A DNA stretch of 6,261 nucleotides from Desulfarculus sp. (GTDB lineage: Bacteria; Desulfobacterota; Desulfarculia; Desulfarculales; Desulfarculaceae): positions 1 through 6,261 of the forward strand of contig JAIUYB010000146.1 in NCBI GenBank assembly GCA_020216625.1, in the 5' to 3' direction. Below the pieces are notes generated by a model. That model searched no databases. It saw nothing but the letters and a program-made list of their open reading frames with translations, and had not been told where the DNA came from. Shown here piece after piece: positions 1 to 5,742 of this stretch. A program made the translations under genes and the position numbers. Every line of letters starts with the position of its first letter. Positions within the stretch are counted from its first letter, which is position 1.

Positions 1-1043
1 TAGCCCATGCCGCCGAAGACCTGGACCGCCATGTCGGCCACGCGGCCCGCCATCTCGGTGCAGAAATACTTGACCATGGATGCCTCCTTGATGATGGAGG
101 TGCCCTTGGCGTCGCGCAGCCAGGCGGCGTGGTAGAGCATCTGGCGGGCGGCGTAGATCTGGGTGGCCATCTCCGCCAGCATGAACTGGATGGCCTGGAA
201 CTCGGCGATGGGTTTGCCGAACTGCACCCGCTGCTTGGCGTAGTCCACGCAGAGCTCCAAAAGCTTCTGGGCCGAGCCCAGGGCCGAGGCGCCCATGGTC
301 AGCCGGCCCTTGTCCAGGGTCTTCATGGCGGTCTTGAAGCCCTGGCCGATGTTCTTGTCCCCGCCGATGACCCGGTCGGCCGGGATGCGGCAGTTGTCGA
401 AGACCAGCTCGGTGGTGTGGCTGCCGCGCATGCCCATCTTGCGCTCGATGGTGCCGACGAAGAAGCCAGGGTCGGTCTTCTCCACGATGAAGGCGGTGAT
501 GCCGCCCTTGGCGCGCTTGGCCTTGTCGGTCAGCGCGAAGACGCAGGCCATGTCGGCCACGTCGCCGTTGGTGATGAAGTGCTTCAGCCCGTTGAGCACC
601 CACCAGTCGCCGTCGCGCACCGCGGTGGTCTGGACGTTGGCCGCGTCAGAGCCGGCCTCGGGCTCGCTCAGGGCGAAACAGCTCACCCACTCCCCGGCGG
701 CCAGGCGGGGCAGATAGCGCTGCTTCTGCTCCTCGGTGCCGTCGTAGTAGATGCCCATGCTGCCGATGCCGTTGTTGGTGCCGATCCGGGTGCGGAAGCA
801 GGCGTTGACCTTGGACAGCTCCTCGTAGACCAGGCACTCGCCCAACACCCCGATGCCCAGGCCGCCGTACTCCTCGGGGATGGACAGTCCAAACAGACCC
901 AGCTCGGCCATCTTCGCCACGATCTCGTCGGGAATGTGGTCGTCGTCCTCCACCTGCTGGCTGATGGGCTCCAGGTCTTTCTTCACGAAGCGGCGGACGG
1001 TGTCCACCATCATGCTCAGGTTCTCGGGAATCGTGAAATCCAT
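1..1043 (-). CDS. acyl-CoA dehydrogenase, C-terminus cut by window edge
   Basis: FAD flavoenzyme that oxidises an acyl-CoA to the 2,3-enoyl-CoA and passes electrons to electron-transfer flavoprotein in the cytoplasm. I translated 347 complete codons from the ATG at 1043 to the left edge. The order is typical: an N-terminal helical domain (about 1-120) with FGLSIPEEYGG at 51-61, the middle beta domain with the flavin/substrate signature ALSEPEAGSD at 124-133, KMGMRGS at 202-208, and the C-terminal helical domain with QRVQFGKPIAEFQ at 271-283, ending in QVFGGMG at 341-347. The catalytic Glu of most family members lies about 25-30 residues further on, so it is not visible. The start is fixed by AAGGAG seven bases upstream. 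It is the last visible gene of a run with the CoA-transferase pair, 69 bp after subunit B. R84 in CFRTRIGTN is uncommon for general fatty acyl-CoA dehydrogenases and recalls glutaryl-CoA dehydrogenase. The family is certain; the substrate is not. Confidence 0.95.
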   Translation of the reverse strand, partial: MDFTIPENLSMMVDTVRRFVKKDLEPISQQVEDDDHIPDEIVAKMAELGLFGLSIPEEYGGLGIGVLGECLVYEELSKVNACFRTRIGTNNGIGSMGIYYDGTEEQKQRYLPRLAAGEWVSCFALSEPEAGSDAANVQTTAVRDGDWWVLNGLKHFITNGDVADMACVFALTDKAKRAKGGITAFIVEKTDPGFFVGTIERKMGMRGSHTTELVFDNCRIPADRVIGGDKNIGQGFKTAMKTLDKGRLTMGASALGSAQKLLELCVDYAKQRVQFGKPIAEFQAIQFMLAEMATQIYAARQMLYHAAWLRDAKGTSIIKEASMVKYFCTEMAGRVADMAVQVFGGMG

Positions 1044-1112
1044 GCTGTGGCTCCTTGTCTCATCCCCCCCCGGGTTGATCGGGCCTTGGCCGGGCTGCGC
1101 GCCTCGGGAGCG

Positions 1113-1889
1113 CTAGGCCGGCAGCGGCCCCAGGATCAGGCGGCAGGGGTCGACCTCCTCGCGCAATATCTTCAGCTCGACCTCGCTGGGGGCCTGGGCC
1201 TCCCGGGCCCGGCCGACATCCAGGGCGAAGCCGCAGTTGTCGGCGATGGCCTGGGGGCTGACCCCGGGATAGTACTCATGCAGGTACATGCGCTTGGTCT
1301 GCTCGTGGAAGCGCATGACGCCTTGGTTGGTGACCACCGCGAAAGGGCCCCCGCGCTTGAAACCGGCCTTGGCTCGGGCGTCGCCGCCGGTCAGCCAGCC
1401 GGGGCTGGAGATGTAGTCCACCTTCTCCACGAAGCGCTTTTTTTCTTGCTGCATGAAGATGATCACCCCGAACGCCTGGCTCATGGCGTCGCAGGCCCCG
1501 CCGCAGCCGGGGAAGCGAACCCGTGGCTTCTGATAGTCGCCCAGGCAGGTGGAATTGATGTTCCCGTAGGGGTCGATCTGGGCCGCGCCCAAGAAGGCGA
1601 TGGTGCGCAGGCGACGGTGGATCAGCAGCGAGAAGGCGTCAATCAGGCCGCTGTTCATGCAGGTGCCGGTCATCACCCGGGGGTCGGCCACCGCCAGGGG
1701 CAGTTCCTCCAGGGTGGGGTCGATGCCGCCGGTCTCGAAGAAGACCACCGCTTGGGGGGCATGGACCCGTTTGGCCACCGTGGCCGCCAACATGGAAAGC
1801 CCGGTGCCGGCGAAGAGGATGTCGCCATTGCTTACCAGCCGTCCAGCCGCCAGAGCCATGATTTCCTTGTCGGTGTATGTCGTGCTCAT
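1113..1889 (-). CDS. class I CoA-transferase, subunit B (glutaconate CoA-transferase-like)
   Basis: Beta subunit of a heteromeric class I CoA-transferase, which moves CoA between an acyl-CoA donor and a free acid through a glutamyl-CoA thioester. It is 258 residues, close to the roughly 266 of Acidaminococcus GctB. Visible family marks are the N-terminal NGDILFAGTG (21-30), ETG at 52-54 whose E52 is the likely catalytic glutamate, QIDPYGNINST at 104-114, and the glycine-rich FPGCGGACD at 127-135. The start ATG lies 15 bp after the stop of subunit A. Its ribosome site, GAGG, runs into a homopolymer of seven G residues. This spacing suggests translational coupling of the two subunits. A GctAB-like fold is also used by the IpdAB ring-cleaving hydrolase of steroid breakdown, so transferase activity is inferred. 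The E52-type glutamate favours a true transferase. The acid substrate cannot be read from sequence. Confidence 0.92.
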   Translation of the reverse strand: MSTTYTDKEIMALAAGRLVSNGDILFAGTGLSMLAATVAKRVHAPQAVVFFETGGIDPTLEELPLAVADPRVMTGTCMNSGLIDAFSLLIHRRLRTIAFLGAAQIDPYGNINSTCLGDYQKPRVRFPGCGGACDAMSQAFGVIIFMQQEKKRFVEKVDYISSPGWLTGGDARAKAGFKRGGPFAVVTNQGVMRFHEQTKRMYLHEYYPGVSPQAIADNCGFALDVGRAREAQAPSEVELKILREEVDPCRLILGPLPA

Positions 1890-1904
1890 CTGGCCCCCCC
1901 TCGC

Positions 1905-2882
1905 CTAGCGCCGGTCCAGACCGGGCGCGTAGCCAACCTTGGTGTTGGCCCTGATGTTGATCAAATCCGCCGCGCCAACCTTGGTCAGATAGGCCTCCTG
2001 GCTGTCCAGGGCGTACACCCACTCGTCCAGATAGCGGCGGAAGCCGTCGTCGTCGCCGGCCACCGCGCGGTAATAGTTCAGGTGGCGGGGATCATAGTCA
2101 TAGAAGTAGTGGCAGGCGGTGGGATGGGCGCCGTAGGGGGTGGGGACCACCGCGTCGATCAAAAAAGGCGGCAGGGTGTTCTGGTCCGGGTCCTCGCGCA
2201 GGGTGTGGGCCGGCACGATCTCCTCGCAGGTGACGATGACCCGGTCGGCGCTCTTGGCCTGTTCAACGTCCAGGAAGGTGAGCCCCTTGATGCGCACCGT
2301 CCCGTCGTCGCCCACGTACTGGGCGTGGACCAGGGCCACGTCGGGGTTCAGGGCCGGCAACAGCACCACCGGGTCGTCCTCCTGGGCGAAGGGGTTCTGG
2401 CCGATGATGGCCTTGTCCCTGGGTATCTTGCCAGTCCCGCGCAACTCCGGGCCGAAGCCCCACTGCTGGAGCACGTCGCTGGCGAAACCCGAGCGGCAGG
2501 GGATGTAGGGCAGGTTGAGGGAGCCGGCCAGGAAGCGCAGGCTCATGTGGAAGTTGGAATAATCCTCCACCTTGACCTGGCCCGACTGCACCGCCTTGCG
2601 GAAACGGATGCCGGTGGGGGCGAAGCGGCCGGTGCCGCCATAGGCCAACTCCAGCCGGGCCACGCATCCAGCGCCCACCAGGAGATCCATGGCCTGGCCG
2701 TGGGAGTGCATCACCAGGTGCAGGTCCTTCTTGCCCTGGCGGATGATCTCCCGGCCGATGACCATGGGGTTGCGGTTGACCGTGAAGCCGCCCAGGGCGA
2801 TCATGTCGCCGTCCTTGATGAAGCGGCGCACCGCCTCCTCCGGGCTCATCAGCTTGTCGCCAAGTGTGGCGCAGTTTGCCAT
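1905..2882 (-). CDS. class I CoA-transferase, subunit A (glutaconate CoA-transferase-like)
   Basis: Alpha subunit partner of the following gene. At 325 residues it matches the roughly 320 of GctA. The N-terminal half carries the family pattern DGDMIALGGFTVNRNPM (24-40), then REIIRQGKKDLHLV (44-57), YGGTGRFAPTGIRFRKAV (81-98), VEDYSNFHMSLRFLAGSLNLPYIP (105-128), and a C-terminal half with LPALNPDVALVHAQYVGDDG (175-194). No signal peptide or membrane segment is visible, so it is cytoplasmic. The start at 2882 is preceded by AAGGGGG about ten bases upstream. An ATG 31 bases further up is out of frame. The gene follows the IclR-type regulator by 84 bp, a gap that is very GC-rich and shows no -10/-35 pair, so it is probably read from the regulator's promoter. 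The substrate is unknown; glutarate/glutaconate-like acids are one option because of the Gct resemblance. Confidence 0.92.
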   Translation of the reverse strand: MANCATLGDKLMSPEEAVRRFIKDGDMIALGGFTVNRNPMVIGREIIRQGKKDLHLVMHSHGQAMDLLVGAGCVARLELAYGGTGRFAPTGIRFRKAVQSGQVKVEDYSNFHMSLRFLAGSLNLPYIPCRSGFASDVLQQWGFGPELRGTGKIPRDKAIIGQNPFAQEDDPVVLLPALNPDVALVHAQYVGDDGTVRIKGLTFLDVEQAKSADRVIVTCEEIVPAHTLREDPDQNTLPPFLIDAVVPTPYGAHPTACHYFYDYDPRHLNYYRAVAGDDDGFRRYLDEWVYALDSQEAYLTKVGAADLINIRANTKVGYAPGLDRR

Positions 2883-2966
2883 GCCGTCGATTCCCCCTTG
2901 TTGCTTGGTTCATCCTGGTTGCGGGTTTGGCTCGGCGGCCGGGCCCCGGGGTGGGCGCGCGGCCCG

Positions 2967-3779
2967 CTATTCGTCGTCCTGGTCCAGACCCACCGGCAGG
3001 ATGGGATAGGGACCGTGATAACCCATCAGCTCCGAGAGCTGGCGACCTTGGCGGATCAACTTTTCCCGCAGGTCTTCGATCAAAGCCTGATCCATCCGCT
3101 CGGCGAAGATGGATACATTGATGGCGGCCATGACCCTATGGCGTTGGTTGATGATCGGCACCGCCAAGGAATAGAGCGCTGGCGAGGCCTCGCGATCGCC
3201 CACCGCCCAACCCCGCTGGCGCACCGCCATCAGCTCCCGCCAGAGGGTGTCGCGGTCGGTGATGGTTTGGGGGGTCAGGCGGATGAGCTTCAGACGTTTC
3301 AGGCGGGCCTTGAGCTCGGGATCGGGCAAGGCGGCCAGGAGAACCTTGCCCATGCTGGTGGCGTAGCTGGGCAGACGCGAGCCAGCCTGCACGTCGAACT
3401 TGAAGAAGCTCTGCACCTCGCGGCGGTAGACCACCACCACCTCCAGATCGTCCAGCACGCAGAGGTTGACGGTGCGGCCGCTGGTCTCGGAAAAACGGCG
3501 CAGATGCTCGCGGGCCAACTCGCGCAGTTGGCTGCCCTCCAGGAAGGCGTAGCCCAGGGAGAGCACCTTGGGGCCGAGATAGTATTCCTTGTGCTCGTTG
3601 CGCCCCAGGAAGCCCAATACCAGGAGGGTGTCGGTCAGCCGCTGGACCGCGGCCTTGTTCATGCCGGTGGCCTGTCCCAACTCGGTCAGGGTGAGACGGG
3701 AGCGCTGGGGGCTGAAGGCCTGGAGCACCGACAGCCCCCGGGCCAGGGATTGCACGAAGTGTTTGGGCTCGCGCGGCAT
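2967..3779 (-). CDS. IclR-family transcriptional regulator
   Basis: DNA-binding regulator of 270 residues with the two-domain IclR layout. A winged helix-turn-helix at about 8-65 opens with HFVQSLARGLSVLQAF, as in PcaR/PobR-type members, and has the recognition region LTELGQATGMNKAAVQRL at 31-48. An effector-binding domain at about 80-255 contains SYATSMGKVLLA (138-149) and GWAVGDREASPALYSLAVPI (190-209). Family members usually bind small organic acids or their CoA esters and often control adjacent catabolic genes, which fits the CoA-transferase and dehydrogenase genes downstream. The open frame reaches back to 3926, but I place the start at 3779. The IclR homology begins just after it, and a strong promoter predicts transcription starting near 3818. 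That excludes the ATG at 3926 and leaves the ATG at 3821 essentially at the transcript end. The ribosome site is weak (GGGGA, three bases away). The ligand is unknown. Confidence 0.92.
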   Translation of the reverse strand: MPREPKHFVQSLARGLSVLQAFSPQRSRLTLTELGQATGMNKAAVQRLTDTLLVLGFLGRNEHKEYYLGPKVLSLGYAFLEGSQLRELAREHLRRFSETSGRTVNLCVLDDLEVVVVYRREVQSFFKFDVQAGSRLPSYATSMGKVLLAALPDPELKARLKRLKLIRLTPQTITDRDTLWRELMAVRQRGWAVGDREASPALYSLAVPIINQRHRVMAAINVSIFAERMDQALIEDLREKLIRQGRQLSELMGYHGPYPILPVGLDQDDE

Positions 3780-3801
3780 GGGTCCCCACAGAATATCGCT
3801 G

Positions 3802-3820
3802 TGCGTTACGGTGGTACGCA
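3802..3820. promoter_or_regulatory. inverted repeat, candidate operator of the IclR-type regulator
   Basis: The 19-bp sequence TGCGTTACGGTGGTACGCA has perfect 5-bp outer arms (TGCGT/ACGCA) around a 9-bp centre that is partly symmetric. It starts 5 bp downstream of the TATAAT box on the minus strand and covers the predicted transcription start (about 3818) and the first bases of the leader. A bound protein there would block initiation. IclR-family proteins commonly bind short palindromes and autoregulate, so self-repression is a natural reading. That the regulator binds this exact site is inference. Confidence 0.45.
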
Positions 3821-3824
3821 TCGC

Positions 3825-3853
3825 ATTATATTTTGAGTGCCCCGCCTGGTCAA
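3825..3853 (-). promoter_or_regulatory. sigma70-type promoter of the regulator/CoA-transferase operon
   Basis: On the minus strand TTGACC (3853-3848) is followed after exactly 17 bp by TATAAT (3830-3825): five of six and six of six matches to the housekeeping consensus. It sits in the only clearly AT-rich patch of the region, CAAAATATAATG. The predicted start of transcription is near 3818, giving a leader of about 39 bases to the ATG at 3779. No comparable promoter is visible in front of the three enzyme genes downstream. Confidence 0.75.
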
Positions 3854-3885
3854 GGGTAAACCACGGTTTTTGCAACGAGGTATCG

Positions 3886-3906
3886 CCAGGCGTTACTAAC
3901 GCCTGG
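3886..3906. repeat. perfect 9+9-bp palindrome upstream of the promoter
   Basis: The arms CCAGGCGTT (3886-3894) and AACGCCTGG (3898-3906) are exact reverse complements with a 3-bp ACT centre. The palindrome is centred about 45 bp upstream of the -35 box of the regulator's promoter. Neither side has a T-run, so it does not look like a simple terminator; a protein-binding site is more likely. The left arm can also pair differently: TCGCCAGG (3883-3890) is complementary to CCTGGCGA (3913-3920). The right-arm string CGCCTGGTC (3900-3908) recurs exactly at 3843-3851, overlapping the -35 box. Confidence 0.6.
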
Positions 3907-3919
3907 TCCGCCCCTGGCG

Positions 3920-3948
3920 AAAGCAAACCGCCCCGGCCGAGTGGGCGG
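3920..3948 (-). terminator. probable rho-independent terminator after the 3-hydroxyacyl-CoA dehydrogenase gene
   Basis: In the minus-strand transcript CCGCCC (3948-3943) pairs with GGGCGG (3933-3928) across a 9-base loop, followed by the U-rich tail UUUGCUUU (3927-3920). An alternative stem of seven G/C pairs uses 3956-3950 with 3934-3928. It lies about 50 bp past the dehydrogenase stop codon and before the next gene's own promoter. The tail is interrupted, so termination may be partial. Confidence 0.5.
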
Positions 3949-3966
3949 CGGGGCGGCGGGGCGGCG
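3943..3966. repeat. three perfect tandem copies of an 8-bp GC unit
   Basis: GGGCGGCG is repeated three times without a mismatch (3943-3950, 3951-3958, 3959-3966). Each copy contains GGGCGG, the partner of CCGCCC at 3928-3933, so each can supply the first strand of the terminator stem described next to it. Short GC tandem repeats can change copy number by replication slippage. Confidence 0.85.
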
Positions 3967-3996
3967 TAACGTATTTAGGATGGTTCAGGAGACGGT

Positions 3997-4938
3997 TCAG
4001 GCCTTTTGCAAATCCTCCACCAGCTTGATGATGGACAAAAGGGCCAGGTCGCGCCTGGCCACCAGCCGCTGGCGGCGTTCCGGAGTCCAAGCGTAGAACC
4101 CTTGGCCGGTCTTGAGCCCCAGTTGGCCGGCGGCCACCCGCTGGGCCAACAACGGGCTGGGCGCGGTGCGGTTGTCCAGGTCGGGCAGGACCGTCTCCTG
4201 CACCGCGTAGGTCACGTCCAGGCCGCCCAGGTCGGCCCGCTCCAGGGGGCCCATCAGGGCGTAGCGCAGGCCGAAGCCGTGCTTGACCACCTTGTCCACG
4301 TCCTCGGGCTCGGCGATGCCGGCCTCCACCAAATACAAGGCCTCGCGCTGCAGGGCGTGCTGCAGGCGGTTGCCCAGGAAACCCGGCACCTCCTTGCGCA
4401 CCCGCACCGCCACCTTGCCCACCGCCTCCACCATCTCCGCCGTCCGCTCATAGGCCGCGGGGCTGGTGGCCCGGCCGGCCACGATCTCCACGCAGGGCAC
4501 GATGTGGGGCGGGTTCCAGAAGTGCGCGCCCACCAGGCGCGAAGGGTCGGCCAGATCGCGGCCGATCTCGCTGATGGGCAGGGCCGAGGTGTTGCTGCAC
4601 AACAGCGCCCGCGGTCCGGCGGCGGCCTCGGCCCGGGCGAAGACGGCCCGTTTCAGCTCCAGACGCTCCGGCACGCACTCCAGCACCACCGACGCCCCCT
4701 GGCAGGCGGTTTCCAGCTCCGGGCAGAGGGCGATGCGCCCCAGGGCCGCCTCCACCCCGGCCGCGTCCTGTAGGCCCAGGGCCAGGAAGGGATCGAAATT
4801 GTGGCGTATCCGCCCCGGGGCGGCGGACAGGGCCCCAGGGTCGGGGTCGTGGAGGCGCACCGCCCAGCCGGCCACGGCAAAGACCTGCGCGATGCCATGG
4901 CCCATGGTTCCGGCGCCTAAAATCGCTATCTCGGGCAT
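3997..4938 (-). CDS. 3-hydroxyacyl-CoA dehydrogenase (NAD-dependent, single-function)
   Basis: Oxidises an L-3-hydroxyacyl-CoA to the 3-ketoacyl-CoA with NAD+, the third step of beta-oxidation. The protein has 313 residues, the usual length of the stand-alone enzyme. The Rossmann motif GAGTMGHG is at 8-15, with D31 at the end of the second strand, typical of NAD preference. The catalytic set is complete and correctly spaced: S118 in SNTS, H139 in HFWNPP, E151 in VEIVAG and N190 in FLGNR, matching the Ser137/His158/Glu170/Asn208 pattern of the human enzyme. The C-terminal helical domain ends with LKTGQGFYAW at 275-284. The frame opens at 5070, but the first 44 codons cross an intergenic hairpin. 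The ATG at 4938 has GGGAG seven bases upstream and starts exactly at the Rossmann strand. The HFWNPPHIVPC wording differs from the HFFNPP of classic fatty-acid enzymes. Its own terminator-like hairpin separates it from the regulator operon. Confidence 0.94.
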   Translation of the reverse strand: MPEIAILGAGTMGHGIAQVFAVAGWAVRLHDPDPGALSAAPGRIRHNFDPFLALGLQDAAGVEAALGRIALCPELETACQGASVVLECVPERLELKRAVFARAEAAAGPRALLCSNTSALPISEIGRDLADPSRLVGAHFWNPPHIVPCVEIVAGRATSPAAYERTAEMVEAVGKVAVRVRKEVPGFLGNRLQHALQREALYLVEAGIAEPEDVDKVVKHGFGLRYALMGPLERADLGGLDVTYAVQETVLPDLDNRTAPSPLLAQRVAAGQLGLKTGQGFYAWTPERRQRLVARRDLALLSIIKLVEDLQKA

Positions 4939-4963
4939 CCTGACGCTCCCGGGGATGAGGAAA

Positions 4964-5002
4964 GGCGGGGGAAACTTTTGTGAACAAAAGTTCCCCCCCG
5001 CC
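4964..5002. terminator. strong intergenic hairpin between the stress-protein and dehydrogenase genes
   Basis: On the plus strand AACTTTTG (4973-4980) pairs perfectly with CAAAAGTT (4985-4992) across a TGAA loop. After one A/C mismatch, GGGGG (4967-4971) pairs with CCCCC (4994-4998), and after one bulged base GGC pairs with GCC. The minus-strand transcript continues with UUUCCU, a weak U-tail. It could terminate the stress-protein transcript or act as a leader structure, since its downstream edge is only 25 bp from the dehydrogenase ATG, leaving no room for a promoter between them. The rest of the gap (5003-5096) shows only small GC hairpins. Confidence 0.5.
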
Positions 5003-5096
5003 CCTTCAAAAATCTGTAACGGCAAGATGCGCGTCTGGCTCCACGGGGTGGGCCGCCCTTGCGCTAGCAAAGGGGACTATGCCCCGAGGCTCGCGT

Positions 5097-5579
5097 CTAG
5101 GTCAGGCGGCAGTGCTCCGGACCACGCACCGAGACCACCGGGCAGGTGGCGCGGCGGAAAACCTTCTCGGCCGTGGTGCCGAAGAGGGTGCCGGCCAAGT
5201 TGGTGCGCCCCTTGGTGCCCATCACCACCAGGCCGATGTTCTCCTCCTTGATCACCTTGATGATCTCGTCGTAGGGCAGGCCCACCTTGAAAATCAGCTT
5301 GGTGGGGACATCGCCCACCCGGGAGAGGTATTCCTTCTCGAACTCGGCCTGGCGGTCCTTGCGCACCGTGGCGGCGTACTGCTCGAAGGAGATGTTATAG
5401 CCCTCGGCCCCCAGGCGGTCCAGGACCTCCATGCCACGGGAGTTGATGACGTTGACGATCACCAGGTCGGTCTTCAGCGCCCGAGCCAGGGTCAGGGCGT
5501 GGACGAAGGTGGTCTCGGAATAGGAGGAAAGATCCAGGGCGGCCATGACCCGGGTGAGGTTCACGGTGCAGACATCCAT
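5097..5579 (-). CDS. universal stress protein, UspA family (ATP-binding type)
   Basis: Single-domain Usp of 160 residues. Members of this family are small cytoplasmic nucleotide-binding proteins induced under stress or starvation. The order is canonical: strand and phosphate-side Asp in VMAALDLS (11-18, D16), [18 protein letters not shown] (28-45), [24 protein letters not shown] (101-124), and the ATP-binding signature G-2X-G-9X-G-T at G121, G124 and G134-T135, followed by CPVVSVRG at 146-153. The intact signature favours the ATP-binding subclass typified by MJ0577. The frame is open back to 5783, but the ATG at 5579 has GGGAG eight bases upstream and begins the domain. It is read in the same direction as the dehydrogenase and divergently from the transporter. 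A functional link to acyl-CoA metabolism is not shown; it may simply be adjacent. Confidence 0.93.
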   Translation of the reverse strand: MDVCTVNLTRVMAALDLSSYSETTFVHALTLARALKTDLVIVNVINSRGMEVLDRLGAEGYNISFEQYAATVRKDRQAEFEKEYLSRVGDVPTKLIFKVGLPYDEIIKVIKEENIGLVVMGTKGRTNLAGTLFGTTAEKVFRRATCPVVSVRGPEHCRLT

Positions 5580-5638
5580 GGTTGCGTCTCCCAAATGGTT
5601 GGTCGTTTTTCCACGCGGGGCTGTATCGGCTTTGTTTG

Positions 5639-5644
5639 AGTATA
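5639..5644 (-). promoter_or_regulatory. possible -10 box of the stress-protein gene
   Basis: TATACT on the minus strand matches five of six bases of the -10 consensus and would give a leader of about 50 bases before the ATG at 5579. The -35 position at 17 bp holds ACCAGG, which is poor, so an activator or alternative sigma factor would be needed. Weak evidence. Confidence 0.3.
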
Positions 5645-5649
5645 CCCAA

Positions 5650-5685
5650 AAACCGTCCCCGCCTGGTGGGCAAAGGCGCGGGTTT
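5650..5685. repeat. imperfect inverted repeat in the divergent intergenic region
   Basis: AAACC (5650-5654) pairs with GGTTT (5681-5685), and CGCC (5660-5663) pairs with GGCG (5675-5678), with a bulge between them. It lies between the two divergent genes and covers the -35 position of the possible stress-protein promoter, so it could be an operator. The symmetry is broken and could be chance in GC-rich DNA. Confidence 0.25.
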
Positions 5686-5729
5686 GCTTTCGCGGCCCCT
5701 GGTGCTACCATGAACCCCGTTCCGCTCCC

Positions 5730-5736
5730 GGAGGTG
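5730..5736 (+). promoter_or_regulatory. strong ribosome binding site deciding the transporter start
   Basis: GGAGGTG sits six bases before the ATG at 5743. An in-frame ATG at 5710 would add eleven residues, but it has no comparable site in front of it and would place this motif inside the coding region, so the downstream start is preferred. Confidence 0.75.
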
Positions 5737-5742
5737 AACAGC

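Noticed and set aside
1000..1063. A 15-codon upstream frame starting at 1063 (minus strand) and overlapping the acyl-CoA dehydrogenase start
   Set aside because: It is out of frame with the dehydrogenase, uses only the G-run as a ribosome site, and the AAGGAG in front of 1043 is far better. Nothing supports a leader peptide role.
2263..2913. A 216-codon minus-strand frame starting 31 bp before CoA-transferase subunit A
   Set aside because: It overlaps the subunit A gene in another frame, is Pro/Gly/Arg/His-rich and has no family resemblance.
2883..2966. Possible separate promoter for the CoA-transferase genes
   Set aside because: The 84-bp gap is GC-rich and I found no plausible -10/-35 pair; read-through from the regulator is the simpler explanation.
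129..3836. A 1235-codon open frame on the plus strand
   Set aside because: It is antisense to four genes with clear family homology, has low-complexity Ala/Gly/Val/His/Gln-rich composition and no recognisable domain. Long antisense frames are expected when GC-rich third positions suppress stop codons.
4006..4773. A 255-codon plus-strand frame opposite the hydroxyacyl-CoA dehydrogenase
   Set aside because: It is a mirror of the real gene, rich in His/Gln/Leu/Ala with no domain; the minus-strand frame has complete catalytic motifs.
5056..5088. Small GC hairpins after the stress-protein stop (CCCTTGC/GCAAAGGG and GGGG/CCCC)
   Set aside because: The stems are short or imperfect and the T-run is at most three bases; not enough to call a terminator.
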